Source: CALMEC01 sp964531025 (GTDB lineage: Bacteria > Actinomycetota > Thermoleophilia > Miltoncostaeales > Miltoncostaeaceae). From it: a stretch of 64,000 bases of DNA. Where the stretch lies: contig CAZHDY010000001.1 in assembly GCA_964531025.1 (NCBI GenBank), positions 1,302,001 to 1,366,000 of the forward strand, written 5' to 3'. The position numbers and the translations under genes were made by a program. The notes below the pieces were generated by a model. The model did no database searches and was not told where the DNA came from. It saw nothing but the letters and a program-made list of their open reading frames with translations. Below are positions 59,870 through 64,000 of this stretch, piece by piece. Numbering within the stretch: position 1 is the stretch's first letter; every line of letters starts with the position of its first letter.

Positions 59870-60675
59870 GTCGCCCGTCGACACCACTGCGCGTGGGGCG
59901 CATCGTCGCGCTCAACATGTACCCGGTGTATCACCAGCTCGAACGGGAGCGCCTGCCGCACGTCACGTTCACCGACGGGTTGCCCACGACCCTCAACAGG
60001 GCGGTGCTGGACGATCGTCTGGACGTGTCGGCCATGTCGAGCATCGAATACGCGCGTAACGCCGATCGCCTGATCCTCCTCCCCGTCGGCTCGGTGTCGG
60101 CGGCCGGAGCGGTGGACTCGATCCAGGTGTTCTCCCGCGTGCCGTTCGAGGAGATGCGGCGGGTCGCGGTGACACGGCACAGCGCCACGTCCGTCGCTCT
60201 TCTGCGCATCCTGGTCGGGCCTGACGTGTCGTTCGTCCCACTCGACGGGTCACCCGCCGCCGCCCTGGACAACGTGGACGGCGTCCTGCTCATCGCCGAC
60301 GAGGCCCTCTCGGCACTGCGTACCTCCTTCGCGCCGTACTCGACCGATCTGGGCGAGCGGTGGCGCGCCCTGACCGGTCTGCCGATGGTGTTCGCCGTGT
60401 GGGCGGCACGCCGTGAGGCCCTCGCCACTCACGCCGCCTCCATCGAGGCCGTCAGTCGCGTCATCGAGAACGCGCCGCGCAACCACGCCGCGGACCCGGA
60501 GTCCGCGGTGCGGGCGGCAGCGGAGCGCTTCGATTTCCCGGCGTCGTTCATCCGCCGGTACTTCACGCGGCTCTCGTACGGATTCGGACCCGAGGAGCGC
60601 GCCGGCCTCACCCGTTACCTGGAGCTCGCGCATTCGTCGCGCGAACTCGGAACCGTCCCCGCCCTGGCCGCCTGA
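59866..60675 (+). CDS. mqnA: Chorismate dehydratase MqnA
   Basis: A 269-residue protein for the first futalosine-route step, dehydrating chorismate to 3-enolpyruvylbenzoate. GRIVALNMYPVYHQLE, the TDGLPTTLNRAVLDDRLDVS region with SSIEYARN, VTRHSATSVALLRIL and LTGLPMVFAVWAAR are MqnA features. It starts at GTG 59866. mqnC follows after 17 bases; mqnB, mqnD and mqnE are not in this window. Confidence 0.93.
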   Translation: MSRPSTPLRVGRIVALNMYPVYHQLERERLPHVTFTDGLPTTLNRAVLDDRLDVSAMSSIEYARNADRLILLPVGSVSAAGAVDSIQVFSRVPFEEMRRVAVTRHSATSVALLRILVGPDVSFVPLDGSPAAALDNVDGVLLIADEALSALRTSFAPYSTDLGERWRALTGLPMVFAVWAARREALATHAASIEAVSRVIENAPRNHAADPESAVRAAAERFDFPASFIRRYFTRLSYGFGPEERAGLTRYLELAHSSRELGTVPALAA

Positions 60676-60692
60676 TCTAAATTGAGGCCCTC

Positions 60693-61805
60693 ATGACGAC
60701 CACCGCATCCGACACCTCCATCCACGAGATCATCGATCGCGCCGACGCCGGTGAGCGCCTGACCGAGGACGACGCCCTCGCGCTGATCGCGTCACGCGAC
60801 CTGGAGACCATCGGTGCCGCGGCGGGGCGCGCCCGCGCGCGGCGGACGCCGGCGGACGAGGTGACGTTCATCATCGACCGGAACGTCAACTACACGAACG
60901 TCTGCATCACCGACTGCGACTTCTGCGCGTTCTATCGGCATCCCCGCCACGAGCAGGCCTACGTGCTCCCCAAGCACGTCATCTTCCGTAAGATCGAAGA
61001 GACCCTGGCGCTGGGCGGCACCGCTCTCCTCCTGCAGGGAGGACACCACCCGAACCTGCGCATCGAGTGGTACGAGGACCTCTTCACCTCGATCAAGGAG
61101 CGCTACCCGGTCCACCTCCACGCGCTGTCGCCGTCCGAGGTGCTCCACATCGCCAAGTACTCGAAGCTGACGCTGGACGAGACCATCGACCGGCTGCGTG
61201 CCGTCGGTCTGGACTCCATCCCGGGCGGAGGCGCCGAGATCCTGGTCGACCGGGTGCGCGACGTGATCGCGCCGCGCAAGACGACGTCGGACGAGTGGCT
61301 GTCGGTCATGCGGACCGCACACCAGAAGGGCCTGTCGACCTCCGCCACGATGATGTACGGCACCGTCGACACCTGGGCCGACCGGGTCGAGCATCTGCGA
61401 CGGCTGCGGGATCTGCAGGACGAGGCGCCCGGATTCCGCGCGTTCGTCTGCTGGAGCTACCAGTCGGGCGGCGGCAGCTGCCGAGGGGTCGACCATGTCC
61501 CCACGGATCACAACGACTACCTGCTGATGCTCGCGGTGAGCCGTCTGTACCTGGACAACTTCGACCACTTCCAGTCGTCCTGGGTCACCCAGGGCCTCGA
61601 GGTCGGGATCCGCGCCCTGGAGTTCGGGTGCGACGACATGGGCTCGATCATGATCGAGGAGAACGTCGTCCGGTCGGCGGGGACCGCCTTCCGGGTGGAC
61701 ACCGAACGCATGGTGGAGCTCATCCAGGAGACCGGACGCCGCCCGATCCAGCGTGACACCGCGTACCGGGTGGTGAAGCGCTACCCGGCACCCGTCGCCG
61801 CCTGA
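60693..61805 (+). CDS. mqnC: Cyclic dehypoxanthine futalosine synthase MqnC
   Basis: A 370-residue radical SAM enzyme of the futalosine menaquinone pathway. The iron-sulfur cysteines are C71, C75 and C78 (CITDCDFC), within NYTNVCITDCDFCAFYRH. GGTALLLQGGHHPNLRIEWY and LDSIPGGGAEILVDRVRD are further MqnC signatures. A GAGG ribosome-binding site and a TAAATT box both precede the ATG at 60693. It cyclises dehypoxanthine futalosine. It is the last gene of the cluster. Confidence 0.95.
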   Translation: MTTTASDTSIHEIIDRADAGERLTEDDALALIASRDLETIGAAAGRARARRTPADEVTFIIDRNVNYTNVCITDCDFCAFYRHPRHEQAYVLPKHVIFRKIEETLALGGTALLLQGGHHPNLRIEWYEDLFTSIKERYPVHLHALSPSEVLHIAKYSKLTLDETIDRLRAVGLDSIPGGGAEILVDRVRDVIAPRKTTSDEWLSVMRTAHQKGLSTSATMMYGTVDTWADRVEHLRRLRDLQDEAPGFRAFVCWSYQSGGGSCRGVDHVPTDHNDYLLMLAVSRLYLDNFDHFQSSWVTQGLEVGIRALEFGCDDMGSIMIEENVVRSAGTAFRVDTERMVELIQETGRRPIQRDTAYRVVKRYPAPVAA

Positions 61806-61808
61806 CGC

Positions 61809-62132
61809 CTACGAGGGAACATCTCCCTCATACGGAAGACCCTCGGCATGCCAGGCGAGGATGCCGCCCTCACAGTTGGCGACCTCGCCCCAGTCGCCGA
61901 GGCTGTTCAGGTAGTCGGCCACCTGCCCGGAGCGGTTCCCACTGCGGCAGAAGATGACGAGCTCGACCTCCGTCGGCAGCTCGTCGATGCGGTCCTGCAG
62001 TTCGCTCATCGGGATGTGCACCATCCCCGGCACGTGATTCGCCGCGAGCTCGTGCGCCTCGCGCACGTCGATCACGACCACGTCGTCGCGCCCCAGGCGG
62101 TCACGGGTTTCGGACACCGAGTAGTCAGGCAT
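61809..62132 (-). CDS. Rhodanese-domain protein
   Basis: A 107-residue single rhodanese domain. VVVIDVREAHELAANHVPG and the active-site loop IFCRSGNRSGQVA (catalytic Cys) are intact, as is CEGGILAWHAEGLP at the end. Such proteins carry sulfane sulfur, for thiosulfate or other donors. The ATG at 62132 has TACGCT 6 bases upstream. It is convergent with mqnC, with just 3 bases between their stop codons. Confidence 0.92.
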   Translation of the reverse strand: MPDYSVSETRDRLGRDDVVVIDVREAHELAANHVPGMVHIPMSELQDRIDELPTEVELVIFCRSGNRSGQVADYLNSLGDWGEVANCEGGILAWHAEGLPYEGDVPS

Positions 62133-62138
62133 GACGAC

Positions 62139-62144
62139 AGCGTA
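62139..62144 (-). promoter_or_regulatory. -10-like box, leaderless start
   Basis: Minus-strand TACGCT, exactly 6 bases before the rhodanese ATG at 62132. Confidence 0.5.
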
Positions 62145-62168
62145 GCGGGCGGCTGGGAGGACGCTCGC

Positions 62169-62290
62169 GGATGACCAGTTGTGGGGGTGCGTCACCGGTA
62201 GCCGGCCTGGGGTGGGCGGGTGGATGAGAAGTGCATCCGCGCCACCAGGGACACGCATCACCCCACGCGTTCTGCGGAATCAACCACCTA
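62169..62290. repeat. Palindromic repeat, copy E
   Basis: Reading the minus strand from 62290, it begins TAGGTGGTTGATTCCGCAGA and continues GTGATGCGTGTCCCTGGTGG, as in copies B and C. The other arm (62169 on) is decayed at its tip but keeps GTGGGGGTGCGTCACCGGT, matching the right arm of copy C. The tip supplies the TAG stop of the minus-strand gene at 62288. Confidence 0.6.
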
Positions 62291-62719
62291 GAAGTCCATG
62301 GGCAGGATGAGGTCCTGGTCGATGGCGCGGATGAAACGCTCCGCGTCCTCCTCCATGTTGACCCGCGCGAAGGTGCGCAGATCGGAGAGAAGCTGCTCGG
62401 TCCCGTCGTTCAGGGCGTCGTCGAAGTGGTCGACGATGTCACCGCTGTACTCGCCCGTGTGCCAGTGCTCGCAGTCAGGGCAGCGGAGGGTGATCTCCCA
62501 GGCGTCGCCGCGGGACTCCTCCCACGTGACCGGGTAGACGAGCTCGCTCGAGCACTCGGTGCAGATGTGAAGGCCGGGCTCGCTCGGTGCGACGATGGCC
62601 TCGGCGTCCACCCCGGAGCCGACGGACTCGGGCGAGGACGTGACGACATCATCGAACACCACCACCTCGACGAAACGTCCGCCGGGAAGTTCGATGCGCT
62701 TGGTGCTGTAGCTCCTCAT
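62288..62719 (-). CDS. Zinc-ribbon protein of unknown function
   Basis: A 143-residue protein behind an AGAGGA ribosome-binding site. The middle holds two cysteine pairs, ICTECSSELV and LRCPDCEHWHTG, spaced like a zinc ribbon; the rest is acidic and helical (DIVDHFDDALNDGTEQLLSD). I do not recognise the family. Its TAG stop is the tip of repeat E. It may be a small regulatory or nucleic-acid-binding protein. Confidence 0.7.
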   Translation of the reverse strand: MRSYSTKRIELPGGRFVEVVVFDDVVTSSPESVGSGVDAEAIVAPSEPGLHICTECSSELVYPVTWEESRGDAWEITLRCPDCEHWHTGEYSGDIVDHFDDALNDGTEQLLSDLRTFARVNMEEDAERFIRAIDQDLILPMDF

Positions 62720-62939
62720 CAGGTGTTCCTCTGTCCATCGTCGGCGGGTGCGCCGATCGGGGTGAGCATGAAAGCCTCAGGTCCGGCTTCCACCTGCCTT
62801 ATCGGAATCGCCGACAGCGAACTTGAATGGGCTTGGTCACGTGTTTACAGAACGTCAATCAACGCCTGGATCGTCGGCCGCGGTACCCGGACACCGTCGC
62901 GGTCGGATCGTTTCGCCGGATCCATCGACCCAGGGGGAT
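62720..62939. other. Intergenic region
   Basis: I see no gene in these 220 bases. The middle (62815-62870) is richer in A/T than the rest and includes CATGAAAGCC and TTTACAGAACG, so it could hold the promoter of the zinc-ribbon gene. Confidence 0.3.
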
Positions 62940-63251
62940 CTAGATGTCGTCGCTGGCGACGAGACCGCCCTCGGCCTCCCAGTTCTTGATCCGGCCGGTG
63001 GTCTTCGTTCCGAAGCGGCGGCGAACGCCGTAGCCACCGTGATCGTCGTCCGGAAAGAACTCGACGCCATGGTCCTCGAGAGCGCGGCGAAGACGATGGT
63101 TCTCGTCGTCGGTGATCGACGACTCGCGCACCTCGAACCGACGGATCTGTTCGACCGTCAGCCCGGTCGCCTCCGCGAGCGTGTCCCGCGAGATGCGCGC
63201 GAGGGCCCGGCCGGCGCGGGCCTGGTCCGCGGGAAGGATGTCGCTGCTCAT
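62940..63251 (-). CDS. XRE-type helix-turn-helix protein
   Basis: A 103-residue DNA-binding protein. RAGRALARISRDTLAEATGL followed by TVEQIRRFEVRESSITDDEN is a Cro/CI-type HTH. The C-terminal part (FFPDDDHGGYGVRRRFG) resembles the usual GV.F....GG.GVRLR tail of small HTH proteins in phage and chromosomal settings. Likely start is ATG 63251, with a GAGGA ribosome-binding site. A long upstream frame has no family signal. Confidence 0.8.
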   Translation of the reverse strand: MSSDILPADQARAGRALARISRDTLAEATGLTVEQIRRFEVRESSITDDENHRLRRALEDHGVEFFPDDDHGGYGVRRRFGTKTTGRIKNWEAEGGLVASDDI

Positions 63252-63335
63252 ACCGGAGATCCTCGCACGTCCGATCGCACCCCGCGACACCACGGGTCGT
63301 TCTCCGCCTCCGCTTCGGGGCGGCACCACACCGGG

Positions 63336-64000
63336 TCAGACGGGGACGACGGCCTCCGCGACGCGATCCGCCTCGAAGCTGGAACGGACGAGCGGTCCGG
63401 CCTCGACGTGCGCCAGCCCCTGGGCCTCACCCAGCTCCTTGAGCGCCGTGTACTCGGAGGGGACGTAGTAGCGCTCGACGGGCAGGTGGGAGTCGGACGG
63501 CCGCAGGTACTGACCCACGGTCACCAGACCACAGCCCACCTGGGCGAGATCGCTGAAGACCTGCGCAACCTCGGGGAGCTCCTCGCCCAGCCCGACCATG
63601 ATCCCGCTCTTGGCCACCATCCCGGCCTTCGCGGCGCGCTCGAGGAGCTCGAGCGTCCGCTCGTAACGGGAGCCGGGCCGCACGCGCTTGTAGAGGCGGG
63701 GCACCGTCTCGGTGTTGTGGTTGAGGACGTCGGGCCCCGCGTCGATGACGGCGTCGAGAGCATCCCAGTTGCCACGGAAGTCCGGGATGAGAACCTCGAC
63801 CTTGGCGTCAGGGAGGCGATCACGAAGCGCGGCGATCGTCGCCGCGAAATGCGAAGCACCGCCGTCGGGGACATCGTCGCGCGCCACCGCGGTGACGACC
63901 ACGAACTTGAGCCCCATCTGAGCGGCGGCGTCGGCCACCCGGTTGGGCTCGTCGGGATCCGGCGGTGCGAGCGGCTTCGCGCTGATGACGTTGCAGAACT
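63336..64000 (-). CDS. lipA: Lipoyl synthase, 5' end outside window
   Basis: At least 221 residues of LipA, truncated at the window edge. It inserts sulfur into octanoyl groups. Within the window it starts at the last cysteine of the radical SAM motif (FCNV), followed by PDPDEPNRVADAAAQMG, VVVTAVARDDVPDGGASHFA and DFRGNWDALDAVIDAGPDV. VLNHNTETVPRLYKRVRPGS and the end SSFEADRVAEAVVPV are family features. The N-terminal cluster-binding segment lies beyond base 64000. Confidence 0.94.
   Translation of the reverse strand, partial: FCNVISAKPLAPPDPDEPNRVADAAAQMGLKFVVVTAVARDDVPDGGASHFAATIAALRDRLPDAKVEVLIPDFRGNWDALDAVIDAGPDVLNHNTETVPRLYKRVRPGSRYERTLELLERAAKAGMVAKSGIMVGLGEELPEVAQVFSDLAQVGCGLVTVGQYLRPSDSHLPVERYYVPSEYTALKELGEAQGLAHVEAGPLVRSSFEADRVAEAVVPV

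Overview
The window is high-GC DNA with dense, short-spaced operons, many GTG starts and many 4-base ATGA/GTGA overlaps. The gene content (fhaA-fhaB-pstP-rodA-pbpA-pknB, several Ser/Thr kinases with PASTA or extracellular domains, futalosine-route menaquinone genes, a three-gene Rieske/cytochrome b complex with a fused cytochrome c) points to an actinobacterium. A deep-branching lineage such as Thermoleophilia is my inference; no rRNA gene is present to confirm it.

Layout. 0.2-4.8 kb: cysteine dioxygenase-like protein, FAD monooxygenase, prephenate dehydratase, DUF4446 protein and a membrane-anchored protein, separated by palindromic repeats, then tRNA-Leu. 5.2-16.0 kb: a cell-envelope signalling operon (membrane-embedded kinase, fhaA, fhaB, pstP, rodA, pbpA, pknB, ddl) controlling and performing peptidoglycan synthesis. 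16.2-21.0 kb: small secreted protein, phosphodiesterase, and a kinase-recombinase-recombinase operon. 21.2-21.5 kb: tRNA-Tyr, tRNA-Thr and tRNA-Met. 21.6-27.0 kb: HD-GYP protein, then a cobalamin riboswitch controlling a DUF4430 lipoprotein and an ECF transporter (T, fused A-A, S). 27.1-34.2 kb: ArgH-like lyase, RDD protein, enoyl-CoA hydratase, FMN reductase/TetR pair, cupin, and a sigma/anti-sigma-like pair. 34.3-37.2 kb: antitoxin with a broken PIN toxin, second Ddl and aminotransferase. 37.3-44.8 kb: GtrA, two GT-C-type membrane glycosyltransferases, YmdB-type phosphodiesterase, degenerate LytM protein, ABC exporter. 44.8-46.2 kb: a poorly coding patch with a lipoprotein and gene remnants. 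46.2-53.4 kb: aat, argS, hemB, hemL, a prenyl-synthase-like fragment and ubiD. 53.4-62.1 kb: a nested inverted repeat, a secreted protein, the bc complex, then ubiX, menG, polyprenyl synthase, mqnA and mqnC, i.e. menaquinone synthesis beside the complex that oxidises menaquinol. 62.1-64.0 kb: rhodanese, zinc-ribbon protein, HTH protein and the C-terminal part of lipA.

Three themes stand out. First, about ten operon heads carry a -10-like hexamer (TACGAT, TAGGCT, GACAAT and similar) only 6-9 bases before the start codon, which suggests leaderless mRNAs. Second, a family of roughly 105-167 bp palindromic elements recurs at gene boundaries, several ending exactly on the TAG stop codon of a neighbour. 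Third, two unrelated larger inverted-repeat structures lie at 48.85-49.01 kb and 53.43-53.77 kb. I found no CRISPR array, transposase, prophage structural gene or rRNA. Nothing here is clearly a new defence or biosynthetic system; the best candidates for novelty are the kinase-Xer-Xer operon, the repeat family, and the enzyme-like proteins with altered active-site motifs.
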